A stretch of 64,000 bases of DNA from Pseudoclavibacter sp. AY1H1 (GTDB lineage: Bacteria > Actinomycetota > Actinomycetes > Actinomycetales > Microbacteriaceae), in contig NZ_PSXX01000010.1 of the NCBI RefSeq assembly GCF_002931055.1, positions 1 through 64,000 on the forward strand, in the 5' to 3' direction. Both the position numbers and the translations under genes were made by a program. Under the pieces are notes generated by a model. The model was given only the letters and a program-made list of their open reading frames with translations, was not told the DNA's origin and made no database searches. Position 1 is the first letter of the stretch; each line of letters starts with the position of its first letter. Below are positions 53,863-63,855 of the stretch, piece after piece.

Positions 53863-54897
53863 TCACGAGGCGACGCGCGCTCCCAGCGGTCGGTGCACCG
53901 GCCCCGACAGCTCGGACAGGCGGCGACCGGATGCGCCGTGCCGGTCGGCGACGATCTCGGCGAGGATCGAGAGGGCCGTCTCCTCGGGGGAGCGCCCGCC
54001 CAGGTCGAGCCCGATCGGCGAGCGCAGCCGCTCCAGCTGCTCGGCTGGCACAGCCTCTGCGGCGGGTGCCGATGCGTCGGTGAGCGGCTCGAGCCGCTCG
54101 AGCCGCTCGAGCCGCTCCTCATGGGTCCGACGGCTCCCCATGACACCGACATAGCCGGCGGCAGAGGCCAGGGCGACGCGCAGCGCGGGCACGTCGAACT
54201 TCGGGTCGTGCGTGAGGACGCACACGGCGGTGCGCGCGTCCACCTCCGCGGTCTCCAGGTAGCGGTGCGGCCAGGCGACAACCACCTCGGCGCCCGGGAA
54301 CCGGGCCGTCGTCGCGAACACCTCGCGCGGGTCGACGACGGTGACCTGCATGCCCGCGGCGATCGCGATGCGGGAGAGCGCCACGGCGAACTCGACCGCG
54401 CCCACGATGATCAGCCGGGGCGGCGAGCCGAGGGCGATCGTCACGGCTCCCGACGAGGGCGGCGATGTCTGGTCGATCACGCCGCGGCCCACGTCGGCTC
54501 CGGCGACCGTCAGCGTGTAGCTCGCGGGCATCGCGCGCGCCTCACGCTCCGCCAGCAGCAGCACGTCAGCGGCCGCCGCGCTGCCCGGCAGGACTGGGCG
54601 GACCAGGACCTCGATGACCCCTCCGCAGCTCAACCCGACCGAGAACGCCGCTGCCGCGCTGTACCCGAAGGTCTCGACGCTCGCGCTGCCGCTCTGGATC
54701 GCGTGCAGGCACTGCTCGAAGACGGCCCCCTCCACGCATCCGCCGGACACGTTGCCGAACACCTCGCCGTCGGCCGACACGATCATGCTCGCGCCCACCT
54801 CTCGGGGCGCGCTGCCGCTGACGGCGACGAGCGTCGCCATCGCGAACGGTCGACCTCGGCGCGCCCACTCGGCGCCCATCGGCAGGATTCCACGCAT
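53863..54897 (-). CDS. xdhC: XdhC family molybdoenzyme maturation protein
   Basis: A 344-residue XdhC/CoxI protein. XdhC proteins bind sulfurated molybdenum cofactor and load it into xanthine-dehydrogenase-type enzymes. The N-terminal conserved GSAPREVGASMIVSADGEVF and GNVSGGCVEGAV (about 29-59) and the Rossmann-like PPRLIIVGAVEFAVALSRIA (about 179-198) are clear. A short acidic/arginine tandem (EERLERLERLEPL) about residue 262 comes from a 9-bp DNA repeat and adds length. It is divergent from the xdh structural genes, sharing a 168-base promoter region. Confidence 0.9.
   Translation of the reverse strand: MRGILPMGAEWARRGRPFAMATLVAVSGSAPREVGASMIVSADGEVFGNVSGGCVEGAVFEQCLHAIQSGSASVETFGYSAAAAFSVGLSCGGVIEVLVRPVLPGSAAAADVLLLAEREARAMPASYTLTVAGADVGRGVIDQTSPPSSGAVTIALGSPPRLIIVGAVEFAVALSRIAIAAGMQVTVVDPREVFATTARFPGAEVVVAWPHRYLETAEVDARTAVCVLTHDPKFDVPALRVALASAAGYVGVMGSRRTHEERLERLERLEPLTDASAPAAEAVPAEQLERLRSPIGLDLGGRSPEETALSILAEIVADRHGASGRRLSELSGPVHRPLGARVAS
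54082..54117. repeat. 9-bp tandem repeat inside xdhC
   Basis: Roughly four copies of gctcgagcc at 54082-54117 encode the ERLERLERLEPL stretch of XdhC. The unit is a whole number of codons, so copy number can change without frameshift. Confidence 0.75.
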
Positions 54898-55065
54898 GAC
54901 GAAACGCTAAGCCGGGCCCATTGCGTGGCTGTTGCGGGCACGTGAAGGTCGTCACGACCCCCGACCCACGATCGAAACACCGCCGAAACGGCGTTCTGGT
55001 TCACTCCCGAGAATCCACTCGCGCCAGCAAGCGACCGACGGCGCGGAGCCACGACCGGGAGGGCC

Positions 55066-55893
55066 ATGGACATCACGACGGTGCGCTCGTACCGCGTCGC
55101 ACGAACCCGCGAGGAGCTGCTTCTCGCCCCTGGGGAGGCCATCCTGGCTGGCGGCACGTGGCTCATGAGCGAGCCGCAGCCGACGACGACGGGCTTCGTC
55201 GACGTGACCGCCATGGGGTGGCCCGATATCGAGGCCGACGACGGTGGGCTCCGGATCTCGGCCACATGCACCATCGCGACGCTGGTCGCGTGGGCCAAGG
55301 AGGCACGGGATGCTGGCACGCTCCCGTCGCAGCAGGACTGGCCGGCGCTCTCGCTCGTGCCGGCCGCGGCGGATGCTCTCCTCGCGTCGTTCAAGATCTG
55401 GAACACGGCGACGGTCGGCGGCAACATCTGCCGGGCGTTCGCAGCTGCCGGCATGGTCTCGCTGTGCGTCGCGCTCGATGGGGAGGCGGAGATCTGGCGA
55501 GGAGCCGAGGTGGTGCGCCTGCCGGTCGCTGACCTCGTGACCGGGGACGGGACGACCATCCTCCAACCGGGCGACGTGCTCCGCAGCATCCACCTGCCCG
55601 CAGCCGCGCTGCGCTCGCGGGCGCTGCTCCTCAAGATCGCGCTCGCAGAGCATGGGCGCTCTGGCGCCGTCGTCACGGGGCGCGTCGATCCCTCAGGGCG
55701 CAGCGTCTTCACGGTCACCGCAGCCACGCAGACCCCGACCGTGCTCGTGTTCCCGCACCTCCCGACCGCAGGCGACCTCGCCGCGCGCGTCGCTGACGCG
55801 GACGGCTACTACAGCGACCCGCTCGGCTCAGCAGATTGGCGCCGCGGTGTGAGCATCGTGTTGGCGGAGCGTATCCGGAAGGGACTCGCGTGA
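55066..55893 (+). CDS. Xanthine dehydrogenase FAD-binding subunit
   Basis: A 275-residue FAD subunit of the CoxM/XdhB type. The FAD loop is EAILAGGTWLMSEPQ (about residues 24-38) and ASFKIWNTATVGGNICRAFA carries the second conserved loop (TVGGNI). It passes electrons between the iron-sulfur clusters and NAD or oxygen. Its stop overlaps the GTG start of the fused subunit by four bases. It lacks a separate iron-sulfur gene because that domain is fused to the molybdenum subunit. Confidence 0.9.
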   Translation: MDITTVRSYRVARTREELLLAPGEAILAGGTWLMSEPQPTTTGFVDVTAMGWPDIEADDGGLRISATCTIATLVAWAKEARDAGTLPSQQDWPALSLVPAAADALLASFKIWNTATVGGNICRAFAAAGMVSLCVALDGEAEIWRGAEVVRLPVADLVTGDGTTILQPGDVLRSIHLPAAALRSRALLLKIALAEHGRSGAVVTGRVDPSGRSVFTVTAATQTPTVLVFPHLPTAGDLAARVADADGYYSDPLGSADWRRGVSIVLAERIRKGLA

Positions 55894-58661
55894 AGTTCGA
55901 AGTAGACGGCACAGACCGCTCGGCCGAGCCGCGGGCGGGCCAATGCCTGCGGACCCTGTTGCGCGAGACGGGTTCCACGACGGTGAAGAAGGGATGCGAT
56001 GCCGGCGACTGCGGAGCCTGCTCGGTCCTGCTCGACGGCGCTCCCGTGCACTCCTGCATCGTGCCGGCGGTGCGGGCGGAGGGGCGCAGCGTCACGACGG
56101 CGGCCGGCCTCGCACCCGGCGATCAGCTGCATCCCGTGCAGGAGGCGCTCGCTGAGGGGTTCGGCTTCCAGTGCGGCTTCTGCACGCCGGGGATGAGCGT
56201 GACCGCGTCGACCCTCGGTGAAGCCGACCTGGGCGAGTTCGACAAGCGGATGCGGGGAAACCTGTGCCGCTGCACGGGCTACCGCCCCATCCGGGAGGCG
56301 ATCTGCGGTTCCGTGCGAGCGGGCGCCTGCGCGCAGACGTGCGTCACGCCCAAGGCCGCCGACCCGGAAGCGCGGGCCCCAGCGCAGACCGTCGGCAACT
56401 CCGTCGTCCCTGAGGCCGCGCGCCGGATCGTGCAGGGCCTCGAGCCGTTCACGTTCGACCTGCCACTCGGGCATCCGGCGCTCGATGCCCTGACCTTGCG
56501 GGTCGTGACGAGCCCGCACGCGCACGCGCGCATCCTGAGCATCGACACCACCGAGGCCCTCACCGTGCCCGGGGTCGTGCAGATCTTCACGCACGAGGAC
56601 GTGCCACAGCTCCGGTACTCCTCGGCCCGCCATGAGCACCGCACCGACGACCCGGACGACACGCTCTTGCTCGACCACGTGGTGCGCCACGTCGGGCAGC
56701 GCGTGGCGGCCGTCGTCGCGGAGACCGGTGAGGCGGCCGACGCCGCGCGCCGACTCGTCCGCGTCGAGTACGAGCTGCTGCCGGCGGTCTTCGACCCGGA
56801 AGAGGCCCGCAGGCCAGGCGCGCCGCTGCTCCACCCGGACCGCACCGCACAGGAGCGGGTCGACGAGGCCGCCCGCAACGTCATCACGAGCGTCCACGCC
56901 GGATCGGATGTCACCGAAGCGCTTGCCTCGAGCGCCGCCACCGTCTCCGGCACGTGGCAGACGGCCCGCGTCACGCACGCGCAACTCGAGACCCACGGCT
57001 CGATCGGCTGGCTCGACGACGACGGACGCCTCGTGATCCGCTCCTCCACGCAGGTTCCGTTCCTCGCCCGCGACGAGATCGCGCGCCTGTTCGACCTGGA
57101 CCGTGACCGCGTGCGGGTGCTCGCGGCACGGCTCGGCGGCGGGTTCGGCGGCAAGCAGGAGATCTTCACGGAGGATCTCGTCGCGCTCGCGGTGCTCAGG
57201 ACCGGCCGACCCGTCGCGTACGAGTTCTCGCGCACCGATGAGTTCCAGCGCGCCGCCGTCAGGCACCCGATGCGGGTGTCGGTGACACTTGGCGCGGACG
57301 CGGACGGGGCGCTCACGGCCATGCAGCTCGACGTGCTCAGCGACACCGGCGCCTACGGCAACCACTCGCGTGGCGTCCTCTTCCACTCCCTCGCCGAGTC
57401 GACGACGATCTACCGCGTCCCGCTGCGGCGACTGGATGCGGAGGTCGTGTACACGAACACGGTGCCGTCCGGCGCGTTCCGCGGCTACGGCCTCGGCCAG
57501 GTGATCCTCGGCGTCGAATCGGCGATGGACATGCTCGCCGAGAAGCTCGGTCTCGACCCGTTCGAGCTGCGCCGACGCAACGCCATCAGGGAAGGCGACG
57601 ATCCGGGGCACGACGACCTCGTGTGGGGAAGCTACGGCTTCGACCAGTGCCTCGACCTGGCGCAGGACGCGCTCCGCCGAGGAAACGGCCAGGCGGCTCC
57701 GCCCGGCTGGCTCGTCGGCGAGGGGGTCGCGGCGGCGATGATCGCCACCATGGCGCCGTTCGGGCACATCGCGCACACGACGGCCACGCTCCGGGCCGAC
57801 GGCACGTACCTGCTGCGCACGGGGACGGCCGAGTTCGGCAACGGCACGACAACCGTGCTCAAGCAGATCGCGGCGACAGACCTGAACACGAGCTTCGAGC
57901 GGCTGGAGCTGTGGAACTCGGACACGGATGCGGTCGAGCACGACACGGGCGCCTTCGCATCCGCGGGCATCACGGTCGCGGGCAAGGCGCTGCACGCCGC
58001 CTGCCTGACCCTGGCGATGCGGATGCGGGAGCGGGCCGCCGAGCTCACCGGCTCGGCCCCCGACGGCGGCGAGCTCACCGCGGACGGGGTGCTGACGCCC
58101 GCGGGGTTCGTCACCTTCGCGCAGCTGGCAGCCGAGGAGAACGGCGGGGAGATCACGGCAGACGGCAGCGAGCTCGGCGCGCAACGCTCGCTCGCCTTCA
58201 ACGTGCACGCCGTCAGGCTGGCCGTCGACCCGGAGACGGGAACGGTGCGCATCCTGCAGTCGGTGCACGCCGCCGACGCCGGCTACGTCATGAACCCAGC
58301 CCAGTGCCGCGGGCAGATCGAGGGAGGCGTCGCGCAGGGCCTCGGCAGCGCGCTGTACGAGGAGGTGACGCTCGACGACGAGGGGCGCGTCGCCAACCCC
58401 GTCTTCCGCCTCTACCGGGTGCCGCAGTTCGCCGACGTGCCCGTCACCGAGGTGTACTTCGCCGACACGAGCGACGACCTCGGGCCGTTCGGCGCGAAAT
58501 CGATGAGCGAGTCGCCGTACAACCCCGTCGCTCCCGCGATCGGGAACGCCATCGCGCGCGCCATCGGCAGCCGCCCGTTCGAGCAGCCCTTCAGCCGCGA
58601 CCGGGTCTGGCGGATTGCGAATCACGCCCGTAACACCCACGACCCCGTCCCCGAAATATGA
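55890..58661 (+). CDS. Xanthine dehydrogenase-type molybdoenzyme, fused 2Fe-2S and molybdopterin subunits
   Basis: A 923-residue fusion. Residues 1-150 form the two 2Fe-2S domains: Cys36, Cys41, Cys44 and Cys56 (CDAGDCGAC) and Cys95, Cys98, Cys126 and Cys128 (CGFC, CRC). From about residue 165 the molybdopterin-binding domain follows, with GGGFGGKQE (about 417-425), FRGYGLGQ and the late glutamate in GAKSMSESPYNP (about 871-882) at the expected site. Members hydroxylate purines and other N-heterocycles. In other bacteria these domains are usually on separate polypeptides. The neighbouring transporter and deaminase suggest a heterocycle catabolism role; the substrate is uncertain. Confidence 0.9.
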   Translation: MKFEVDGTDRSAEPRAGQCLRTLLRETGSTTVKKGCDAGDCGACSVLLDGAPVHSCIVPAVRAEGRSVTTAAGLAPGDQLHPVQEALAEGFGFQCGFCTPGMSVTASTLGEADLGEFDKRMRGNLCRCTGYRPIREAICGSVRAGACAQTCVTPKAADPEARAPAQTVGNSVVPEAARRIVQGLEPFTFDLPLGHPALDALTLRVVTSPHAHARILSIDTTEALTVPGVVQIFTHEDVPQLRYSSARHEHRTDDPDDTLLLDHVVRHVGQRVAAVVAETGEAADAARRLVRVEYELLPAVFDPEEARRPGAPLLHPDRTAQERVDEAARNVITSVHAGSDVTEALASSAATVSGTWQTARVTHAQLETHGSIGWLDDDGRLVIRSSTQVPFLARDEIARLFDLDRDRVRVLAARLGGGFGGKQEIFTEDLVALAVLRTGRPVAYEFSRTDEFQRAAVRHPMRVSVTLGADADGALTAMQLDVLSDTGAYGNHSRGVLFHSLAESTTIYRVPLRRLDAEVVYTNTVPSGAFRGYGLGQVILGVESAMDMLAEKLGLDPFELRRRNAIREGDDPGHDDLVWGSYGFDQCLDLAQDALRRGNGQAAPPGWLVGEGVAAAMIATMAPFGHIAHTTATLRADGTYLLRTGTAEFGNGTTTVLKQIAATDLNTSFERLELWNSDTDAVEHDTGAFASAGITVAGKALHAACLTLAMRMRERAAELTGSAPDGGELTADGVLTPAGFVTFAQLAAEENGGEITADGSELGAQRSLAFNVHAVRLAVDPETGTVRILQSVHAADAGYVMNPAQCRGQIEGGVAQGLGSALYEEVTLDDEGRVANPVFRLYRVPQFADVPVTEVYFADTSDDLGPFGAKSMSESPYNPVAPAIGNAIARAIGSRPFEQPFSRDRVWRIANHARNTHDPVPEI

Positions 58662-58755
58662 ACTGCCTAGTGTCGCGGCTAGGGAGTGTCAGGACGAGCT
58701 GAGCAGGCGAGACACCGGCAGACACGACCCAGCCCACTGCAGTCAAGGAGATCCG

Positions 58756-59847
58756 ATGCACACACTCACCAGACCACGCCGACGCGTCACCGCGGCCCTC
58801 GCTCTCGCAGCCACCGCCGCGCTTGCCCTCACCGCGTGCTCACCCACCGCATCCGAGACGTCCCCAGGGAGCGCATCCGTCGACCACGGTGAGATCAGCG
58901 TGCAGTACTCGTGGATCAAGAACGAGGAGTTCGCGGGCGAGTACTACGCCTACGACAACGGCTACTACGACGAGGCGGGGTTCTCCGCGGTGCAGGGCAT
59001 CGCCGGCCCCGACACGGGCGTCGCGAAGTTGCTCTCCGGGTCGGTGCAGTTCGCCCTCAGCGACGCCGCCTCAGTCGGCGCCGCGGTCGCCGAGCAGGAC
59101 GCGCCCCTGAAGATCGTCGCGACCACCTTCCAGAAGAACCCGTTCACGGTGCTCTCGCTGACGGACAAGGGGAACATCGCGACGCCGCAGGACCTGATCG
59201 GCAAGAAGATCGGAGTGCAGGACTCGAACGCGTCCGTGTTCAAGGCGCTCCTCGCCGCGAACGACATCGACGAGGACCAGGTGACCGTCGTCCCTGTCGA
59301 CTTCGACCCGACGCCCCTCATGAACGGGGAGGTCGACGGCTTCATGGCCTACCTGACGAACGAGGCCATCACGGTCGAGATGGAGGGCTACGAGGTCACG
59401 AACCTCGCCTACGCCGACAACGGCCTGCCGTACGTCGCCGAGGCGGTCACGGTGACCCAGCAGTACCTGGATGAGAACCCCGACCTCGTGAAGGCGTTCC
59501 TCATCGCCGAGATCAAGGGCTGGACCGACACGTTCACGCAGCCGACGGATGACACCGTCACGAAGGTGACCGAGCACTACAACGCCTCGGCCGCAGCTGG
59601 CGACCTCACCTTCGGGGAGCTCGACCCAGCCAAGGTGAAGGCGGGCCTCGAAGCCCAGGCGGCGCTGATCTCGACCCCGGAGACGGAGGCGAACGGCCTG
59701 TTCACGATCTCCGACGAGCTCAAGGCCCAGTCCATCGCCTCCCTCGCGGCCGCAGGGTGGGAGCTCGAGGTCGACGACCTCTTCGACACGACGATTCTCG
59801 ACGAGATCTACACCGAGAACCCCGAGCTGAAGAACTACCAGCCCTAA
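58756..59847 (+). CDS. NMT1/SsuA-type ABC substrate-binding lipoprotein
   Basis: A 363-residue binding lipoprotein with lipobox LALTACSP (Cys at about 28). The mature protein is a type 2 periplasmic-binding fold of the NMT1/THI5/SsuA class, for example [20 protein letters not shown] and [20 protein letters not shown]. Such proteins bind sulfonates, nitrate-like anions or pyrimidine precursors. AAGGAG precedes ATG 58756. It leads an ABC operon directly after the xdh genes, so its ligand is probably the heterocycle that is oxidised. Confidence 0.87.
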   Translation: MHTLTRPRRRVTAALALAATAALALTACSPTASETSPGSASVDHGEISVQYSWIKNEEFAGEYYAYDNGYYDEAGFSAVQGIAGPDTGVAKLLSGSVQFALSDAASVGAAVAEQDAPLKIVATTFQKNPFTVLSLTDKGNIATPQDLIGKKIGVQDSNASVFKALLAANDIDEDQVTVVPVDFDPTPLMNGEVDGFMAYLTNEAITVEMEGYEVTNLAYADNGLPYVAEAVTVTQQYLDENPDLVKAFLIAEIKGWTDTFTQPTDDTVTKVTEHYNASAAAGDLTFGELDPAKVKAGLEAQAALISTPETEANGLFTISDELKAQSIASLAAAGWELEVDDLFDTTILDEIYTENPELKNYQP

Positions 59848-59851
59848 GCTC

Positions 59852-60676
59852 ATGACCCTCACCGATACAACGACGGATTCCGGTGCCGCAACCGGCACCG
59901 GAATCCAGATCTCCGGAGTGTCCAAGTCCTTCGACCTGCGCGGCGGCAAGTCGCTGCTGGCGCTGCAGGACACGGACCTGCACACCGACAAGGGCTCGTT
60001 CCTGGCGCTGCTCGGCCCTTCCGGATGCGGCAAGTCCACGATCCTCCGCATCCTCGCCGCGCTCGACCACCCGACGACCGGCAGCGCGCTCGTCGACGGG
60101 CAGACGCCCGACCAGCTGCGCGCGAACAGCGAGCTCGGGATCGCCTTCCAGGACCACGCGCTGCTTCCCTGGCGGAGCATCCGCAAGAACATCGAGCTGC
60201 CGTTCGAGGTCGCGGGGCGACCGGTCGACAAGGCGTACGTGGACGAGCTGATCGCCCTCGTGGGGCTCAGCGACTTCGCGAACGCGAAGCCGGCGCAGCT
60301 CTCCGGCGGCATGCGGCAGCGGGCGTCGATCGCGCGGGCCCTCGTGCTCAAGCCGTCGGTGCTGCTGCTCGACGAGCCCTTCGGAGCGCTCGACGACATG
60401 ACTCGGCAGAACCTCAACCTGGAGCTGCTGCGCATCTGGACGGAGAAGCCCGCGACGACGCTGCTCGTCACGCACGGCATCAGCGAGGCGATCTTCCTCG
60501 CAGACCGGGTCGCCGTCATGTCGGCCCGCCCCGGGCGCGTGCAGGAGATCATCGAGGTCGACCTGCCGCGGCCGCGCACCCCGGAGATGATGCGCACTCC
60601 CGAGTTCCACGCGCTGGTCGACCGTGCCTCCGAGCTGCTGTTCGGCGTGCACGGGCACGCAGAAGCCGAGGCGTGA
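59852..60676 (+). CDS. ABC transporter ATP-binding protein (NitT/TauT class)
   Basis: A 274-residue ATPase. Walker [15 protein letters not shown] (about residues 51-64), Q-loop [11 protein letters not shown], signature [15 protein letters not shown] and Walker [14 protein letters not shown] are all intact. It follows the binding protein by four bases and overlaps the next permease start (GTGA). Class and neighbours point to uptake of the same ligand as the binding lipoprotein. Confidence 0.92.
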   Translation: MTLTDTTTDSGAATGTGIQISGVSKSFDLRGGKSLLALQDTDLHTDKGSFLALLGPSGCGKSTILRILAALDHPTTGSALVDGQTPDQLRANSELGIAFQDHALLPWRSIRKNIELPFEVAGRPVDKAYVDELIALVGLSDFANAKPAQLSGGMRQRASIARALVLKPSVLLLDEPFGALDDMTRQNLNLELLRIWTEKPATTLLVTHGISEAIFLADRVAVMSARPGRVQEIIEVDLPRPRTPEMMRTPEFHALVDRASELLFGVHGHAEAEA

Positions 60677-61488
60677 CGGTGGCGAGGGAGCGCATCCCAG
60701 GCTGGCTCGCCGCGCTCATCGGCGGGGCCGCCCTCGTCGCGATCTGGTGGCTGGCATCGGCAACGGCGTTCCGGCCGCAGGAGGGCACGAGCTTCACGCC
60801 GGTGCCCTCACCGCTCGCCGTCATCGACTGGCTCTTCGTGCAGGGCAACATCGCGGGCACCTGGGGCGTCTTCGCTCCGACGGTCACCGCGGCGGCGATC
60901 GGCTACGTGTGGGGCAACGGCATCGCGCTGCTCCTGGCGACCGTCGTGCTCGTGTTCCCCCGCCTGGAGACCGTGATCACGCAGATCGCCGTCGTCACCT
61001 ACTGCCTGCCGATCGTCGCCGTCGGCGGCATCTCCATCGTGGTGCTCGGCGGCGCGAAGAGCCCGGGCGACCCCTCGGAGACGGCCGTCTTCCTCGCCGC
61101 CCTCGTGTGCGTGTTCACGACCGTCGTCGGCGCCATCCTCGGGTTCAAGTCCGCGGACAAGGCCTCGCTCGACGTCGTCCGCGTCTTCGGCGGCGGCTCG
61201 TGGATGCAGATGCGCAAGGTCCGTCTCGTGGCCGCGCTGCCCGCCATCCTCAACGCGCTCCAGATCGCCGTCCCCTCGGCGTTCCTCGGCGCCGTGCTCG
61301 GCGAGTACCTCGGCTCCATCACGGCGGGAGTCGGGCCCACCCTCATCCGCCTGCAGGGGCAGCTCGACTCCGCCGGCGTCTGGTCGGTGTTCCTGCTGTG
61401 CGCCGTGTTCGCGCTCGCCGCGTACGGGCTCTTCGGGCTGGTCATCCGCTTCATCACGCCGTGGGTCTCAGGGAAGGCAGTGCGATGA
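60673..61488 (+). CDS. ABC transporter permease (NitT/TauT class)
   Basis: A 271-residue permease with about six membrane helices. GTG 60673 overlaps the ATPase stop by four bases. [20 protein letters not shown] (about residues 165-184) carries the EAA-type cytoplasmic coupling loop. Another permease follows with ATGA overlap, so the transporter has two different pore subunits, whereas SsuABC/TauABC systems generally have one. Confidence 0.9.
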   Translation: MTVARERIPGWLAALIGGAALVAIWWLASATAFRPQEGTSFTPVPSPLAVIDWLFVQGNIAGTWGVFAPTVTAAAIGYVWGNGIALLLATVVLVFPRLETVITQIAVVTYCLPIVAVGGISIVVLGGAKSPGDPSETAVFLAALVCVFTTVVGAILGFKSADKASLDVVRVFGGGSWMQMRKVRLVAALPAILNALQIAVPSAFLGAVLGEYLGSITAGVGPTLIRLQGQLDSAGVWSVFLLCAVFALAAYGLFGLVIRFITPWVSGKAVR

Positions 61489-62363
61489 CCGTGATCGTGC
61501 AGGACAAGCAGACAGCGACGACGGCCGATCACGCCGCCGAGACGCGGATCGCGCGCGAGCGGCGCAGCGCGCTCCGGAAGACGGTGCTCCGCTCCCTGGG
61601 CTCCGCCGGCATCACGCTGCTCGTGCTCCTCCTGCTCTGGCAGGCGGTGGTGAGCCTCACCGGCATCTCCTCGTTCATCGCGAAGGGGCCGCTCGACGTG
61701 TGGCAGTTCCTGTTCGTGGGCGAGGACGCCGCCGAGCACCGCGCGCAGATGTTCCCCCTCGTAGGGCAGACGCTCATGGACTCGGCGCTCGGCTTCGTCG
61801 CAGGCATGGCCGTCGCCATCGTCCTGGCGATCGCCTTCAGCCTCTCCAGAGCCATCGAGGCCGGCGTCATGCCGCTTGTACTCCTGCTGCGCACCATCCC
61901 GCTCGTCTCCATCGCACCCGTCATCATCCTCATGACCGGTCGAGGAACCACGGCCTCCGTGGCGGTGATCGGGACGATCGTCGTGCTCTTCCCAGCGCTC
62001 GCCAACGTGCTGTTCGGCCTCAGCCGTGCCAGCCAGGAGAGCCTCGACGTCGTGCACGTCTTCGGCGGCGGCCGGCTCGCCGGCCTCACGAAGGTCAACC
62101 TGCCCGGGGCGCTCCCGTCGATCTTCGCCGCCGCCCGGGTCTCCGTGCCGGGAGCCGTGACCGGTGCGCTGCTCGCCGAATGGCTCTCGACCGGGACGGG
62201 CATCGGCGGGGCGATCCTGAAGTTCAACGCGCAGGCGCAGTTCGCCGAGCTGTGGACCTCGATCGCGCTCATCACCATCATCACGCTGGTGTCGTACAAC
62301 CTCGTGCAGATCGTCGAGAACATCGTCCTCGACCGCATGGGGATGGGCGTCTCCCAGCGCTGA
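61485..62363 (+). CDS. ABC transporter permease (NitT/TauT class)
   Basis: A 292-residue permease with about six membrane helices after a 35-residue soluble head. The coupling loop is ESLDVVHVFGGGRLAGLTKV (about residues 185-204), parallel to the loop of the previous permease. It is only distantly similar to it elsewhere. A strong hairpin after the stop ends the operon. Confidence 0.9.
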   Translation: MTVIVQDKQTATTADHAAETRIARERRSALRKTVLRSLGSAGITLLVLLLLWQAVVSLTGISSFIAKGPLDVWQFLFVGEDAAEHRAQMFPLVGQTLMDSALGFVAGMAVAIVLAIAFSLSRAIEAGVMPLVLLLRTIPLVSIAPVIILMTGRGTTASVAVIGTIVVLFPALANVLFGLSRASQESLDVVHVFGGGRLAGLTKVNLPGALPSIFAAARVSVPGAVTGALLAEWLSTGTGIGGAILKFNAQAQFAELWTSIALITIITLVSYNLVQIVENIVLDRMGMGVSQR

Positions 62364-62381
62364 GCAGTCTGCGCTCGAACC

Positions 62382-62411
62382 TCGCGGCCGGGAGCATCCT
62401 CCCGGCCGCGA
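62382..62411. terminator. Terminator between the ABC operon and the amidohydrolase gene
   Basis: A perfect 12-bp stem, TCGCGGCCGGGA (62382-62393) with 62400-62411, and a six-base loop. It lies between convergent stops (62363 and 62418) and can serve both. Confidence 0.8.
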
Positions 62412-62417
62412 CGTCGT

Positions 62418-63785
62418 TCAGTGCGGGTGGCCGCGCAGCGGGATGATCGCCGCCGGCAGCTCGTGGAGCCTCGCCGATGCCTCCTCGGCGAGGGGGTTCG
62501 TGGATGTCCCGTCGCGGTTCACGAGCTGACCGCCCACGTAGACGGCCTTGAGGTTCCGCGGGCTCATCGCGAGCACGTACGACCGCACGGGGTGCCAGAG
62601 CGGCCCGACGTCGGGGGAGCGCGGGTCGACGATGACGAAGTCGGCGAACTTGCCGACCTCCAGCGAGCCGACCCGGTCGGCGACTCCCATGATCTCGGCC
62701 CCGCCGAGCGTGTGGAGGCGCAGCATCAGCTCGGGCATCATCGACAGGGGATCCTTCGTGCGCGAGCGCTGCATGTAGATGCCCATGCGCATGTTCTGCC
62801 ACGGGTCGCTCACGTCGGTGCAGGCCTGGTCGTCGAGGCCGACGCCGACCTTCATGCCGAGCTCGAGCATCTCCGGCACGAGCGCGACGCCGGAGGCGAG
62901 TCGCCCGTTCGAGGCCGGCTGCCAGGACATGCTCGCCCCGCGAGCGGCGGCCTCGGCGATGATCTCCGGAGTGGTCTGGATGAAGTGCCCGAACATGAGG
63001 CCAAGCTCGAGGGCCCCAGCATCCCGGTACAGGGCGAACTTCGACTGCTGGTGCTCGACGGCCTCTGGCGACTCGAGGAAGTGCGCCTGGTTCGTGATGC
63101 CGAAGCGACGCATGGCCTCGGCTTCCAGGTCGGCGGCATCGGCCCGAGGCGACCACTGCACCTGGCCCATGATGGACGAGCCGAGGGCGTACGCCGGGTC
63201 CATGGCCCTCGTGTGGGCGACCTCCGCCTGGAGCCGGTCGAAGATCTCGTCGTCGCTGCCGACGGTCGCATCCATCCCCGAGGCGTCGACGAAGCGGATG
63301 CCGGAATCGAGCGTGCCGTCCGCCTGGCGGTAGTGGTACTCGAGGGGGCGCATGCCCGCGGTTCCCGTTCGCTTCCCGTCGACCATCGACTCCCACGCCT
63401 GCAGCGGGTCGGTGAAGTTGTATGCGGTCGTGACGCCGTTGGAAAGGAAGTCGAGCGAGCCGTGCAGGGTCGACCAGTACAGCTGCTCCGGCGTCATGTG
63501 GGCGGTCGTGCCGAGCATGGAGTCGCACCAGCCGTACAGGGTGTCGGCGACGCCGAGGCCCCTGAGGCCGCTCGTGAAGAGATGCGAGTGGCTCGACACG
63601 AAGCCGGGGGCGACGAATCTGCCGGCCACGTCGATCGTCTCGTCGGCGGTGACGGACGGCGTCCCGCTCCCGATCGCGGCGATGCGGCCGTCTTCGACGA
63701 GCATCCATCCGTCTTCGATGTAACCGGCATCCGTGGAGCCCGTTGGGATCGTGATGAGGCGCGCGTGGGTGACAAGAAGGGACAT
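62418..63785 (-). CDS. Amidohydrolase family deaminase (SsnA/TrzN/guanine-deaminase-like)
   Basis: A 455-residue metal-dependent amidohydrolase of the cytosine/guanine deaminase-related group. The metal set appears complete: FVSSHSHLF (HxH, about residues 64-72), ITNQAHFLESPE (H and E), MFGHFIQT (H) and VGVGLDDQ (D). Such enzymes remove amino or chloro groups from N-heterocyclic rings. ATG 63785 is used because the family usually starts with a beta-strand like MSLLVTHARLITI. It is convergent with the xdh/ABC block and fits a purine or triazine-like degradation module. Confidence 0.88.
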   Translation of the reverse strand: MSLLVTHARLITIPTGSTDAGYIEDGWMLVEDGRIAAIGSGTPSVTADETIDVAGRFVAPGFVSSHSHLFTSGLRGLGVADTLYGWCDSMLGTTAHMTPEQLYWSTLHGSLDFLSNGVTTAYNFTDPLQAWESMVDGKRTGTAGMRPLEYHYRQADGTLDSGIRFVDASGMDATVGSDDEIFDRLQAEVAHTRAMDPAYALGSSIMGQVQWSPRADAADLEAEAMRRFGITNQAHFLESPEAVEHQQSKFALYRDAGALELGLMFGHFIQTTPEIIAEAAARGASMSWQPASNGRLASGVALVPEMLELGMKVGVGLDDQACTDVSDPWQNMRMGIYMQRSRTKDPLSMMPELMLRLHTLGGAEIMGVADRVGSLEVGKFADFVIVDPRSPDVGPLWHPVRSYVLAMSPRNLKAVYVGGQLVNRDGTSTNPLAEEASARLHELPAAIIPLRGHPH

Positions 63786-63855
63786 GCTCGCAACGCTAGC
63801 CAGCCCATGTTTCGGGCCTGTCACGACTCGGAGGCGCCCCGGGGCGAGTTGCGTT

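Noticed and set aside
55809-58640. A 943-codon open frame on the minus strand opposite the XDH fusion
   Set aside because: Long antisense frames are expected in high-GC DNA. Its translation has biased composition and no domain, while the plus strand has perfect iron-sulfur and molybdenum motifs. The same applies to long frames opposite bglA/PTS, the GH106-like genes and the Gfo/Idh/MocA gene.
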